In this document: positions 1 through 7,623 of the stretch, piece after piece
Numbering within the stretch: position 1 is the first letter of the stretch
How the letters are laid out: each line of letters begins with the position of its first letter
Assembly (NCBI RefSeq): GCF_030296915.1
Contig: NZ_AP028031.1
Span: forward strand, 2,115,001-2,179,000
Source of the DNA: Anaerostipes hadrus ATCC 29173 = JCM 17467
GTDB lineage: Bacteria; Bacillota; Clostridia; Lachnospirales; Lachnospiraceae
Length of the DNA stretch: 64,000 nucleotides
Reading direction: 5' to 3'
Program-made: the position numbers and the translations under genes
The notes under the pieces: generated by a model
Told to the model about the DNA's origin: nothing
Database searches by the model: none
Seen by the model: the letters and a program-made list of their open reading frames with translations, nothing else

Positions 1-20
1 TTTCTGACCTTATCTGTCAA
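1..20 (-). promoter_or_regulatory. rRNA-type promoter, -35 half only (edge-truncated)
   Basis: On the minus strand a perfect -35 hexamer TTGACA (15-20) follows an A-rich stretch (AAAGTTAAAAAGTTC). Its -10 would lie outside the window. It is the third and most downstream of three similar promoters that all fire leftwards, the arrangement typical of Firmicute rRNA operons. I infer that a 16S rRNA gene lies just beyond the left edge. Confidence 0.6.
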
Positions 21-88
21 GAACTTTTTAACTTTTCTTTCAGATCTGATCTCTATTGTTCTGATCGTTCTCCGTCAGCAACTTTTAT

Positions 89-117
89 AGATTATCACAT
101 CTGATCACTTGTGTCAA
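89..117 (-). promoter_or_regulatory. rRNA-type promoter, middle of three
   Basis: Minus strand: -35 TTGACA (112-117), a 17-bp spacer and a -10 of TAATCT (89-94) inside the run GATAATCTATAAAA. An A-tract immediately upstream (AAAAAAACTTC) resembles an UP element. The sequence around its -35 (AAGTTCTTGACA or AACTTCTTGACA) repeats in the promoter at 1-20. Confidence 0.65.
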
Positions 118-195
118 GAAGTTTTTTTATTCTTTTCAGAAGCCAGATCAGCTCCGATGTTATATTTTCCTGCCACTCTTTCAGCGACGTTGACT

Positions 196-225
196 ATCTT
201 ACCACAGCTGTATACAGTATGTCAA
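196..225 (-). promoter_or_regulatory. rRNA-type promoter, most upstream of three
   Basis: Minus strand: -35 TTGACA (220-225), an 18-bp spacer and -10 TAAGAT (196-201), preceded by an A-rich segment. It is the first of three tandem promoters reading off the left edge. The translated ORFs across 109-408 are a by-product of this promoter region and not genes. Confidence 0.65.
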
Positions 226-258
226 CAGCTTTTTTATGTTTTTTCGACAATTATTTTT

Positions 259-309
259 GCCATCCATATATTGTGTTTTTCTTTATCAAAGCTACAATAT
301 ATGGATGGC
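259..309 (+). terminator. 16-bp perfect hairpin, terminator-like
   Basis: The arms at 259-274 and 294-309 are perfect complements (GCCATCCATATATTGT), with a 19-nt loop. The T-rich tail (ATTTTTCATTTT) is on the plus strand, whereas leftward transcripts from the lipoprotein gene see an A-rich tail. The hairpin may still insulate the rRNA promoters from the lipoprotein transcript. Confidence 0.5.
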
Positions 310-339
310 ATTTTTCATTTTATAATAGATACGTTATAT

Positions 340-1095
340 TTATGGTTCCCGAAATTTAAATACGCACTGTATTTTTCCTTCATGATATCTAAAAATCCTG
401 CCTTCTAAAATATTTTCTTCATAGAATGGTTTCATTACCCAGAATCTGTCTTTTCCTGATTTTAAATAGAAGTTTGTCATCAGCTCATATTTTTTCTTTT
501 TTGCATACTGCTTCATATCCTTTGAAAATTTTGCTATCTTTGGATAATTATTTTCGGATACGCCTTCCTTCTTCTTCAAATTTTCCAGATGATTTCCCTT
601 TCGGTATGTTACCTCATCTTTCTTTAAATCAATGACTATACTCTTAAGTTCTTTATCATCTTTAGCATTGATTGTTTGATCTTTTGAATTATATCTGCAT
701 TCATTATAAATCAGATATTTTTCTCCATCTTTGGATGGATAAAACATTGTTGATTCTTCATTATAATAATAATTCATTCCATATGGATGCAAATCTATGA
801 TCTTATTGATCTTATATGTATGATTCTTCTTGTTCTCATTCAGCACAAGAAAGTAATTACCTATCACAGCTGTGATTTTCTGATCAGCAACTTGTATGAT
901 ATCCAAGTCGTTCAATTCTTCCTCTTTTAGATTCTCGTAAAAATCCTCGTAGCTCATCGTCTCTAGTTTCTCTGTTTTTACAACCTTTGCATCATTTGTA
1001 TTCGTCTTCTGCTTTGGCTTTGTTGTCTGATCCTTCTGACATCCTGCAAGTACGATGATCAGAAGTAACACTGTCATAGATAAAAATTTCTTCAT
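340..1095 (-). CDS. Lipoprotein of unknown function
   Basis: This 251-residue protein starts with MKKFLSM and a hydrophobic stretch ending in the lipobox LAGC (Cys19), so it should be processed by signal peptidase II and anchored to the outer face of the membrane. A Thr/Lys/Gln-rich linker follows. The rest is hydrophilic, Lys/Tyr/Asn-rich, without a domain I recognise. A GGAAAGGAAAG ribosome binding site precedes the ATG. The gene stands alone between the rRNA promoters and the aldolase gene. Function unknown; the lipoprotein call is secure. Confidence 0.8.
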   Translation of the reverse strand: MKKFLSMTVLLLIIVLAGCQKDQTTKPKQKTNTNDAKVVKTEKLETMSYEDFYENLKEEELNDLDIIQVADQKITAVIGNYFLVLNENKKNHTYKINKIIDLHPYGMNYYYNEESTMFYPSKDGEKYLIYNECRYNSKDQTINAKDDKELKSIVIDLKKDEVTYRKGNHLENLKKKEGVSENNYPKIAKFSKDMKQYAKKKKYELMTNFYLKSGKDRFWVMKPFYEENILEGRIFRYHEGKIQCVFKFREP

Positions 1096-1218
1096 AGTTA
1101 ACTTTCCTTTCCTATCCTGCCTTTATTGTTTTAACCTACCATATTTTCATTATATCATTTCTATATTTATCCATCAACTTTTTTTACTTTTCGTTCATAA
1201 AATTTTCCTATAAAACAA

Positions 1219-1257
1219 AAATGCAGTTCTGCATTTCCTACATACAAAACTGCATTT
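1219..1257 (-). terminator. Terminator of the aldolase gene
   Basis: Arms AAATGCAG (1219-1226) and CTGCATTT (1250-1257). Reading leftwards the stem is followed by TTGTTTTA, a U-rich tail, 18 bases past the stop codon of the aldolase gene. A second CTGCATTT lies in the loop, so two pairings are possible. Confidence 0.65.
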
Positions 1258-1275
1258 CTTCTATAATAAAATTTA

Positions 1276-2301
1276 TTACAGATATTCTTCCAGCTGATCG
1301 ATCGAATTTTCATCCGTTGACCAGCTTGTTGCAAATCTCACAACCGTATGGTTATCATCGTATTTCTCCCAGAAACCAAATTCTACATTCTCGCTCAGTT
1401 CTTTCATCTTCTCATTCTCAAGGATGATAAACTGCTGATTCGTTGGAGACTCTAAGAAGAATGTATATCCTTTCTTATGGAAGACTTCTTTTAATTTCTC
1501 TGCCATCTCAATCGCATGTTTACTGATTTCAAAATAAAGATTGTCTGTAAACAGGGTATCAAACTGGATTCCCAGCAATCTTCCTTTAGCTAATAATGCG
1601 CCTCTTTGCTTGATCTGTGTCACAAAATGTTTTGGTGTATTATGATGTGGAAATACGACTGCTTCTCCACATAATGCTCCTACTTTGGTTCCCCCAATAT
1701 AAAATACATCACATAGTTCTGCAATTTCTTCTGGTCTCAGATTATTTTCTTTACTTTCAATTCCGTAACCTAATCTCGCCCCATCAATGAATAATGGAAT
1801 TCCATAGTTTCTGCAGACATTTGAGATCTCTGTTAGTTCCTGTTTCGAATACAATGTTCCATATTCTGTAGGAAATGAGATATAAACCATTCCAGGATAT
1901 ACCATATGTTCGTGATTATCGTCTGAATAAAAATCTTCGATACATTTCTTAATATCTTCTGCTGCTAATTTTCCGTCCTTTTCTTCTAATTCGATCACTT
2001 TATGTCCACTATATTCAATCGCTCCTGCTTCATGAACACTGACATGTCCTGTTTTTGCTGCGATCACGCCTTCGTAAGGAGCAAGCATTGTGCTGATGAT
2101 CACCTGATTTGTCTGTGTGCCTCCGACTAAGAAAAAGACTTCTCCATCTGGACATTGAAATGCCTGTTTGATCTTTTCTTTTGCCTGCGCACAATATTGG
2201 TCCGTTCCATATCCGCTTAAGTTTTCCATGTTTGTTTCTAGTAATCTTTGCATAATTACCGGGTGTGCCCCTGCGATATAGTCACTTGCAAATGAAATCA
2301 T
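1276..2301 (-). CDS. Low-specificity L-threonine aldolase / beta-eliminating lyase family
   Basis: PLP-dependent enzyme of fold type I, 341 residues. Seen: a substrate-loop GGTQTNQ near residue 60, the cofactor-ring Asp in FIDGARLGYG (about 173), and the PLP Schiff-base Lys in YIGGTKVGAL (about 206). The family cleaves L-threonine or L-allo-threonine to glycine and acetaldehyde in the cytosol, but some members act on other beta-hydroxy amino acids, so substrate is inferred. I chose the start at 2301 because TGGAGG lies 8 bases upstream of that ATG; the longer reading from 2316 would put this Shine-Dalgarno inside the gene. It appears monocistronic with its own terminator. Confidence 0.85.
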   Translation of the reverse strand: MISFASDYIAGAHPVIMQRLLETNMENLSGYGTDQYCAQAKEKIKQAFQCPDGEVFFLVGGTQTNQVIISTMLAPYEGVIAAKTGHVSVHEAGAIEYSGHKVIELEEKDGKLAAEDIKKCIEDFYSDDNHEHMVYPGMVYISFPTEYGTLYSKQELTEISNVCRNYGIPLFIDGARLGYGIESKENNLRPEEIAELCDVFYIGGTKVGALCGEAVVFPHHNTPKHFVTQIKQRGALLAKGRLLGIQFDTLFTDNLYFEISKHAIEMAEKLKEVFHKKGYTFFLESPTNQQFIILENEKMKELSENVEFGFWEKYDDNHTVVRFATSWSTDENSIDQLEEYL

Positions 2302-2593
2302 ATTATTGTCCTCCATTTTTCTTTCTGATATCTATTTTAGCACAAATTTTTTGCAACGAAAAACTATAACATTATTTTCTATCTCACAAGCTTCGTTCAT
2401 AGTTCATTTAATCCTGTTCTTTCATATATTGAAATACCTTTTTATCATTCTTTGATTTTTTATACCAGCCAATACCTATCATTATAATTCCAACAATAAT
2501 GACTGTAGTTCTTATTTATGAAGATGTGTTTGGTGATGATTTTGGTGAAGAAGGTTTTTATATTTTCTAAAACCATGATCATCTGTTTGCTCT

Positions 2594-2623
2594 GCCCACT
2601 TTTATGTGGGCTATTTTTCTTTT
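2594..2623 (+). terminator. Rho-independent terminator of a lost plus-strand gene
   Basis: Stem GCCCAC (2594-2599) / GTGGGC (2606-2611) followed by TATTTTTCTTTT. No intact plus-strand gene precedes it, which supports a deletion having removed the gene it served. Confidence 0.65.
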
Positions 2624-2665
2624 GGAAAGGAGCCAAAGGCGAACTTTCCTATAAAGTGACAAAAA

Positions 2666-2687
2666 CACCCTGCATTGCTGCAAGGTG
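2666..2687 (-). terminator. Terminator at the end of the arsenic operon
   Basis: Stem CACCCTGCA (2666-2674) / TGCAAGGTG (2679-2687), then on the minus strand TTTTTGTCACTTT, only a few bases after the arsC stop. A nearly identical hairpin lies at 5855-5874 on the other side of the operon. Confidence 0.75.
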
Positions 2688-2694
2688 CTAATGA

Positions 2695-3096
2695 TTATAA
2701 ACTATTCTTCAATTTAATAATTCTTTCTTCAATTTCACGAATCACTTTAATAAAATCCACATCATCTTTTCCTGTAGGGTCATCTAGTCCCCAGTTATCA
2801 TCAAAAGTTCTGCCGATAAAAGGACATCCAACATTACATCCCATTGAAATTGCGATGTCTACGTCTGGGATATCTGTAATTAACTTACTGTATTGACCAT
2901 TTGTTTCCATATCAATTCCATAGAGTTTTTTCATTATACGAACAGCATCCTGATTGATTTGTGGCTTTGTTTCTGTCCCGGCAGAATAGCTTTCAAACAC
3001 ATCAGATGCTAGATGTTTTCCAAGTGCCTCGGCAATCTGACTTCTACAGGAATTGTGAACACAGATAAATGCTACCTTTTTTCTTCCATCTATCAT
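2695..3096 (-). CDS. arsC: Arsenate reductase, low-molecular-weight phosphatase type
   Basis: Reduces arsenate to arsenite in the cytosol so that the ACR3 pump encoded next door can export it. The 133-residue protein has the CX5R phosphatase loop as CVHNSCRS (Cys12 to Arg18), the acidic DP loop LDDPTGK (Asp105/106), and two further cysteines (Cys87 and Cys91 in MGCNVGCP) suited to the disulfide relay of thioredoxin-coupled ArsC enzymes. The ATG overlaps the stop of the exporter gene by four bases (ATGA), so translation is probably coupled. It is the last gene of the operon and is followed at once by a terminator. Confidence 0.9.
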   Translation of the reverse strand: MIDGRKKVAFICVHNSCRSQIAEALGKHLASDVFESYSAGTETKPQINQDAVRIMKKLYGIDMETNGQYSKLITDIPDVDIAISMGCNVGCPFIGRTFDDNWGLDDPTGKDDVDFIKVIREIEERIIKLKNSL

Positions 3097-4139
3097 TTCT
3101 TAAACCATCCTCTTGTACTATTGGCCACCTTTACAAGCGCAAGCATAACAGGAACTTCTGTTAATACACCTACTGTTGTTGCAAGTGCAGCCGGACTCGT
3201 TGTACCAAATAATGCAATAGCTACGGCTACAGCTAACTCAAAGAAGTTTGATGCCCCTATCATTCCTGCCGGTGCTGCTATGTCATGTGACATTCCAAAT
3301 ATCTTTGACGCTGAATAAGCAATAAAGAAAATAAGAACAGTCTGAACCGTGAGCGGCACTGCTATCAACACTATGTGCAAAGGATTTGATAAGATAACTT
3401 CTGTTTGTGATGCAAATATTAAAACCAAAGTAAGAAGCAAACCAACTGTAGTTGCGTTATCAAACTTATGAACAAAAGTGGTTTCAAAATACTCTATTCC
3501 TTTATTTTTAACTACAACTATTCTTGTTAATACACCCCCAACAAGTGGAATCACCACAAACAGAATCACACTGAAAAACAATGTTCCGTAGGGTACTGAT
3601 ACATTTGATACTCCAAGCAAAAACTTTACAATTGGCACAAATGCAATCAGTATGATTAAATCGTTTGTTGCTACCTGTACCACAGTATAAGCAGGATTTC
3701 CTTTTGTAAGAGTACTCCATACAAATACCATTGCTGTACATGGTGCTGCTCCAAGAAGCACTGCTCCTGCAAGATACTGAGTAGCAAGTTCTGGTGCAAT
3801 AAATCCTTTAAATACTATAAACAAGAACAATGTTGCAATTCCATACATGGTAAATGGTTTTATTAGCCAATTTGTAATCCATGTAATGAAAAGCCCTTTT
3901 GGATTCTTTCCAACTTGTTTAATACTCTGAAAATCAACTTTAAGCATCATTGGATAAATCATAATCCAGATAAGTATTGCAATCGGAATAGAAATCCCAG
4001 ATATTTCAAGATTACCGAGTGCGTTAGGTATGGCCGGTAATAACTTACCAATGATTACTCCGACTACCATACATATAAATACCCAGATTGTAAGATACTT
4101 TTGGAAAAAATTAATCCCTTCACTCTTTTTCTTTGCCAT
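3093..4139 (-). CDS. acr3: ACR3-family arsenite efflux transporter
   Basis: Integral membrane protein of 348 residues with about ten hydrophobic segments. It carries the family hallmarks: an N-terminal membrane-entry sequence, the conserved Cys segment GAAPCTAMVFVWS (the Cys is the thiolate that binds As(III) in studied members), and a C-terminal FELAVAVAIALFG helix. ACR3 exports arsenite, and sometimes antimonite, driven by the proton-motive force. It overlaps the arsC start by four bases and begins at the stop codon of the CxxC protein, so the three genes form one translationally coupled unit. Confidence 0.93.
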   Translation of the reverse strand: MAKKKSEGINFFQKYLTIWVFICMVVGVIIGKLLPAIPNALGNLEISGISIPIAILIWIMIYPMMLKVDFQSIKQVGKNPKGLFITWITNWLIKPFTMYGIATLFLFIVFKGFIAPELATQYLAGAVLLGAAPCTAMVFVWSTLTKGNPAYTVVQVATNDLIILIAFVPIVKFLLGVSNVSVPYGTLFFSVILFVVIPLVGGVLTRIVVVKNKGIEYFETTFVHKFDNATTVGLLLTLVLIFASQTEVILSNPLHIVLIAVPLTVQTVLIFFIAYSASKIFGMSHDIAAPAGMIGASNFFELAVAVAIALFGTTSPAALATTVGVLTEVPVMLALVKVANSTRGWFKK

Positions 4140-4531
4140 TAAAATCCCAACTTTCCAAACAGCTTAATTACTTCAGCGCTCTTTAATACTTTCCCCATTG
4201 AAGCAACTGTTTCATTCACAACAATGGCAGGCATACTCATAACACCGTAAGCCATAACCTTTTCCATATCTGTGATATATTCTACTTCAATTCCTAACCC
4301 TAGTTCTTCAATGGCCTTTTTAACATTTTCATACTGATCATGACAGCTTTTACACCCAGCACCAAGCACCTTAATGCTTGTAACCTTATTATCTCCACCA
4401 CAACAGTTTTCTACTTGTTGACCGCCACAGCAACATGATGATGCTTCATAAGTAGCTACTTCTCCATTGCAAGCACAAGCTGGCTCTACCTTAACTTCTT
4501 CTTTTTTCTTTCCTAATCCAAATAATGACAT
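4139..4531 (-). CDS. Cys-rich thioredoxin-fold protein with CxxC active site
   Basis: A 130-residue protein in two parts. The N-terminal 50 residues are Cys-rich (CAC, CCC, CC clusters) and could bind metalloid or metal. The C-terminal part is a small thioredoxin-like domain (redox-active disulfide protein 2 type) with Cys60-Lys-Ser-Cys63 and a MPAIVV segment, the usual cis-Pro site. Such proteins are often encoded beside the COG0701 permease. In this operon it could shuttle electrons to ArsC or pass metalloid to the exporter; both are inference. AGGAGGAGG lies upstream of the ATG. Confidence 0.8.
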   Translation of the reverse strand: MSLFGLGKKKEEVKVEPACACNGEVATYEASSCCCGGQQVENCCGGDNKVTSIKVLGAGCKSCHDQYENVKKAIEELGLGIEVEYITDMEKVMAYGVMSMPAIVVNETVASMGKVLKSAEVIKLFGKLGF

Positions 4532-4549
4532 GATCTTTTCCTCCTCCTG

Positions 4550-5355
4550 TTAAATAAGTAAATATTGAAATGCATTAAATGCATAACCAACAATAATAAT
4601 TCCTACGATACAGATTCCAATGAACAGACCTAAGAGTTTTGGTTTGATTGCCTTTTTCAGCATAATCATGGATGGAAGAGACAGTGTGGTTACTCCCATC
4701 ATAAATGACAACACAACGCCCAATCTTGCACCTTTAGCAAGCAGTGCTTCTGCAATAGGAATACATCCAAAGATATCTGCATACATTGGAACCCCCACAA
4801 TTGTGGCAATAATGACACCAAATGGATTACCAGTACCAAGAAATCTCACTATAATATCTTCCGGTATCCAGTTATGAATAAAGGCTCCTATTCCAACACC
4901 AACAAGAATATATGGGAAGACTTTTTTTAATGTTTCAACAACCTGCTCCCACGCATATTTTATTCTGTCTTTAACCGTTAGTTCTTCCTGTAGAATATCG
5001 ATTTGCTTTGCATTTCTTATAAATTCTTCTACCTGATTTTCAAGGTGAAGTTTTTCGATAACTGTTCCTAGTAATGCCGCTAAGACGTTTGCGCCAATTC
5101 CATGAAATGTTCCAAGTATCCGCTTAGTTCTTTCTGGCGGAAAGAAACTCTGAATATAACTAATGACAAAAATCAGCACACAAAGCAAGAAAACAATTTT
5201 TATCACATCATAGATAAAAACTGAACACTGCCTCCAATCTTCCCGGATGTATCAAGACCAATAGCGTATAAGAACTTACCAATCAATGAACTAAGCCATT
5301 TCATTCCTAAAATTTGATCTTGTATGAATATCCAAATTGTACTCAAAAATTGCAT
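4550..5355 (-). pseudogene. COG0701/DUF318 (YraQ-type) permease, frameshifted near its N-terminus
   Basis: Read as one gene this is a membrane permease of about 268 residues, of the family often found in arsenic and mercury operons. The first 47 codons (5355 down to about 5216) run from MQFLSTIW to GGSVQF. They then hit a run of five T (minus strand; A5 at 5216-5220), where the expected continuation is QFFIYDVIKI. With one T missing, the frame instead reads LSMM and stops. The remaining 218 codons are open from a GTG at 5206. So it is split by a one-base deletion in a homopolymer: a real null, a sequencing error or slippage-tolerant expression. Substrate unknown. Confidence 0.8.
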
Positions 5356-5413
5356 ATTTAACCTCCTGATAGTTTTATAGATTTACATATATCAATGTAT
5401 GCGTTTAAGAGAA

Positions 5414-5435
5414 AGGCAATCTTACCTGATTGCCT
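5414..5435 (-). terminator. Hairpin between arsR and the permease, possible attenuator
   Basis: Stem AGGCAATC / GATTGCCT (5414-5421, 5428-5435), followed on the minus strand by TTCTCTT. It lies in the 90-bp gap between arsR and the permease. A partial terminator here would give more arsR than exporter mRNA. Confidence 0.5.
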
Positions 5436-5445
5436 AATGTATATA

Positions 5446-5757
5446 TTATTCGCACTTATCGCAGCTGCATCCACCATCTGAATCAGTGGTTTCAAGATAA
5501 TGAGAAAACATATCCTTAAAACGTTTTTTCCCTTCCTCTGAAATTGAGTAGTGCATCCATCGCCCATCTTTTCTCGAATCGACAAGTCCACAGTCGCAAA
5601 GCAATTTCATATGATGAGAAAGAGTTGATTGGGTAATGGATAACTCTTCAAGTATAACGCAGGCACATTTTTCTCCATGATGCAAACATTCCAAAATACG
5701 AAGTCTGTTTTCATCTGCCAAGGCCTTAATCATACGAACATCTTCTTTATAACTCAT
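5446..5757 (-). CDS. arsR: ArsR/SmtB-family metalloid-responsive repressor
   Basis: Winged-helix repressor of 103 residues and first gene of the operon. HTH residues include QSTLSHHMKLL, followed by the wing RKDGRWMHYS. The As(III)-site pattern is present as Cys31-Ala-Cys33 in KCACVILEEL, and more Cys residues lie at the C-terminus (GGCSCDKCE). Such repressors leave the DNA when arsenite binds. I use the ATG at 5757 (AAGGAGTGG ribosome binding site) rather than the longer upstream reading to 5850, which would run through the promoter. Confidence 0.9.
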   Translation of the reverse strand: MSYKEDVRMIKALADENRLRILECLHHGEKCACVILEELSITQSTLSHHMKLLCDCGLVDSRKDGRWMHYSISEEGKKRFKDMFSHYLETTDSDGGCSCDKCE

Positions 5758-5782
5758 AGTATCCACTCCTTCCTGCAAAACT

Positions 5783-5817
5783 ACACTTATTCTATCATAT
5801 ACATTCACACTTATCAA
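5783..5817 (-). promoter_or_regulatory. arsR operon promoter and candidate operator
   Basis: Minus-strand -35 TTGATA (5812-5817), 17-bp spacer, -10 TAGAAT (5789-5794), 32 bases before the arsR start. The direct repeat ACACTTAT occurs at 5783-5790 and 5807-5814, overlapping both promoter hexamers, a plausible ArsR binding arrangement. Confidence 0.55.
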
Positions 5818-5854
5818 TATATAGAACTGTAAATTTTCTATAAAAGACAAAAAT

Positions 5855-5874
5855 ACCCTGCATTACTGCAAGGT
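5855..5874 (-). terminator. Second copy of the ars-flanking terminator
   Basis: Stem ACCCTGCA (5855-5862) / TGCAAGGT (5867-5874), followed leftwards by ATTTTTGTCTTTT. The segment is almost identical to 2666-2687. It would end the small minus-strand gene at 5926-6096. Confidence 0.65.
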
Positions 5875-5925
5875 GTCCGTATCATATTCCATATTCAATT
5901 ATCTCTTAAGTTCAATACTCATCAG

Positions 5926-6096
5926 CTATTGGTATGAGTAATACAACATTGGACATACTAAGACCACGTTCCCATTTGATAACTGTTTTATCTGATACAT
6001 ATATCCACATCCTGCACACATATTATAATGAGAGTATGCATAAATCAATCGACCAGTGTAACTGATTTTGAATATATTCTTGTATCTTCTTTGCAT
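5926..6096 (-). CDS. Small hypothetical protein or gene fragment beside the IS
   Basis: A 56-residue reading frame from an ATG preceded by TAGGGAAA, with a CAGC motif (NMCAGCGYM) and a terminator 50 bases after its stop. The longer open frame to 6231 crosses the left end of the IS4-like element, so the upstream codons are not native. It may be the 3' remnant of a gene cut by that insertion. No family recognised. Confidence 0.4.
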   Translation of the reverse strand: MQRRYKNIFKISYTGRLIYAYSHYNMCAGCGYMYQIKQLSNGNVVLVCPMLYYSYQ

Positions 6097-6120
6097 TTTC
6101 CCTACAGTATCTACGTAATA

Positions 6121-7585
6121 CACCACTTTACAACTTTTTTCATAAAAAAATATCGTACAGAACTTTCTGATGTATAATGAGTTTGACAAAAAAACATTAC
6201 AGAGGAAAGTGATTCTGTACGATAAAAACATTATACAACGAAAAAACTCTGATTGGTAGACTTCGCCAATATTTTTTGATTTATTTTGAAACTTTTTCTG
6301 TACCTACAGCGGATTCTCTTTTTCTACTGATATTGTCAATACTTGCATTGGAATCCGCACATTCCATTCGCTTTTTGTATCACTATTTTTTATCTGGCAT
6401 TACAAAAAGATCATTGAATGTTTTTTATTATGCCTGTTCCTATGCAAAGGTTGATTATTCAAACTTTATGAATATTACAGCCCGTACTGCTTTAAAGCTG
6501 ATACTGATCCATTGAAAACACATCCGGTTTTTCTATGTGTTGATGATACCATGGTATCCAAGTTTGGCAAAAAATTTGAAAATGTTTCAAAACTGTTTGA
6601 TCATGCTGCACAAAATGGTTCCAACTATCTCAATGGACACTGTTTTGTAAGTATCATGCTATGCGTGCCTGTTTTGGATCATGATAAGATATCTTACCTG
6701 TCTGTTCCTCTTGGCTATCGTATGTGGCAGAAAAAAGAATCTAAACTGGAACTGGCAGCTTCCATGATCCGTCAGGTCATGCCTGAATTCCTCAGCAAAG
6801 AACATGTCATTATTCTCTGTGACAGCTGGTATACAAAGAAAAATCTGGTCTCTATTATTGATGAATATCCAAACCTTGATCTCATTGGCAATGCAAGGAT
6901 TGATTCTGTCATGTATGATCTCGCTCCTGCACGGACTGGGCGCAGAGGACGTCCTGCCAAGCACGGAAAACGGCTTTGCGTTGAAACAGATTTTACTTTT
7001 TCCAAGGAAAAGATCGGTGATTATTATACTGGTGTCCGCCGGGTTTTCACAAAGATCTTTGGCGACCGGGAAGTTCTTGCTTATGTCACGGATACTGAAA
7101 AAGGAAACGGCACAAAACGTCTGTTTTTCAGCACAATCTTTTCAGAAGATCTGAAGGTATTTTGTACGGAGGAGGAACACTCATCTTCTGACCAGACAGA
7201 TCATGATCCAGTAAACTATATTCCGCTGTTACTATATGCCTTTCGATGGAAGATCGAAATCGGCTACTATGACCAGAAAACGTTCTGGTCTTTTTGCGAC
7301 TATATGGTACGGAGTCGCAAGGGAATAGAAATGCTGGTAAACCTGATTAATATCAGTTACTGTGCTATGAAGATCCTGCCTTATCAGGATAAATATTTTT
7401 CTAAATACCGTACAAAAAGTGTACAGGAGTTTCGTTTTGAATTAAATCAGGAAATCCGTAAACAGATATTTTTTGCCACTTTCGTGAAAAATATCGAAAC
7501 ACATATAAAATCAGAGACTATGATAAAGGCTTTAAAACAGTTGATTTGTCAACAAGTCTGTCATTTATAACGTTGTAAACTAGTG
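6121..7585 (+). mobile_element. IS4-like insertion sequence (transposase frameshifted)
   Basis: The ends are marked by an imperfect terminal inverted repeat: CACCACTTTACAAC (6121-6134) and, on the opposite strand at 7572-7585, CACTAGTTTACAAC (2 mismatches in 14). Between them is one transposase gene in two frames. An 11-bp inverted repeat, ATCGTACAGAA (6152-6162) and TTCTGTACGAT (6213-6223), encloses the start region of the transposase and its presumed promoter. A target duplication is not evident. The exact ends are my estimate. Confidence 0.6.
6213..7570 (+). pseudogene. IS4-family DDE transposase, split by a frameshift
   Basis: The first part (about 6213-6512) ends ARTALKLI then ILIH and stop. 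The second part (from about 6503 to 7570) continues in another frame with DPLKTHPVFLCVDDTM. One extra base near 6504-6506 would join them as KLIPDPLKTHP, so the gene is disrupted by a single-base loss. The catalytic triad is visible in the second part: Asp in FLCVDDTM, Asp in ILCDSWYTKK, and Glu in FRWKIEIGYYDQK. The second frame alone lacks the N-terminal DNA-binding part and is probably inactive unless rescued by frameshifting. Confidence 0.75.
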
Positions 7586-7598
7586 TTTTTTATACAAA

Positions 7599-7623
7599 AA
7601 ACCACTTATTTCTAAGTGGTTTC
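7599..7623. repeat. Hairpin repeat at the left flank of the IS1182-type element
   Basis: The 25-bp segment here is identical to 9228-9252 on the other side of the element. It is itself a palindrome (AACCACTTA...TAAGTGGTT). With TTTTTTGTATAAAAAAC following on the minus strand, the copy looks like a former rho-independent terminator, most likely that of ribB. Confidence 0.75.

Larger units (their letters stand above)
2302..2694. other. Gene-poor stretch with two coding remnants
   Basis: There is no intact gene here. On the minus strand 2408-2506 reads a short hydrophobic tail (about 30 residues, ending KVFQYMKEQD) like the end of a small membrane protein, cut off by a stop just upstream. On the plus strand 2499-2570 reads a 23-residue acidic tail (ending EEGFYIF), followed by a terminator at 2594-2623. 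Both look like 3' ends of lost genes next to the arsenic operon. Confidence 0.45.

Noticed and set aside
109-408. Plus-strand frames of 99 and 82 codons at the left edge
   Set aside because: They lie across the leftward promoters and a terminator hairpin, lack a ribosome binding site and have the composition of non-coding DNA.
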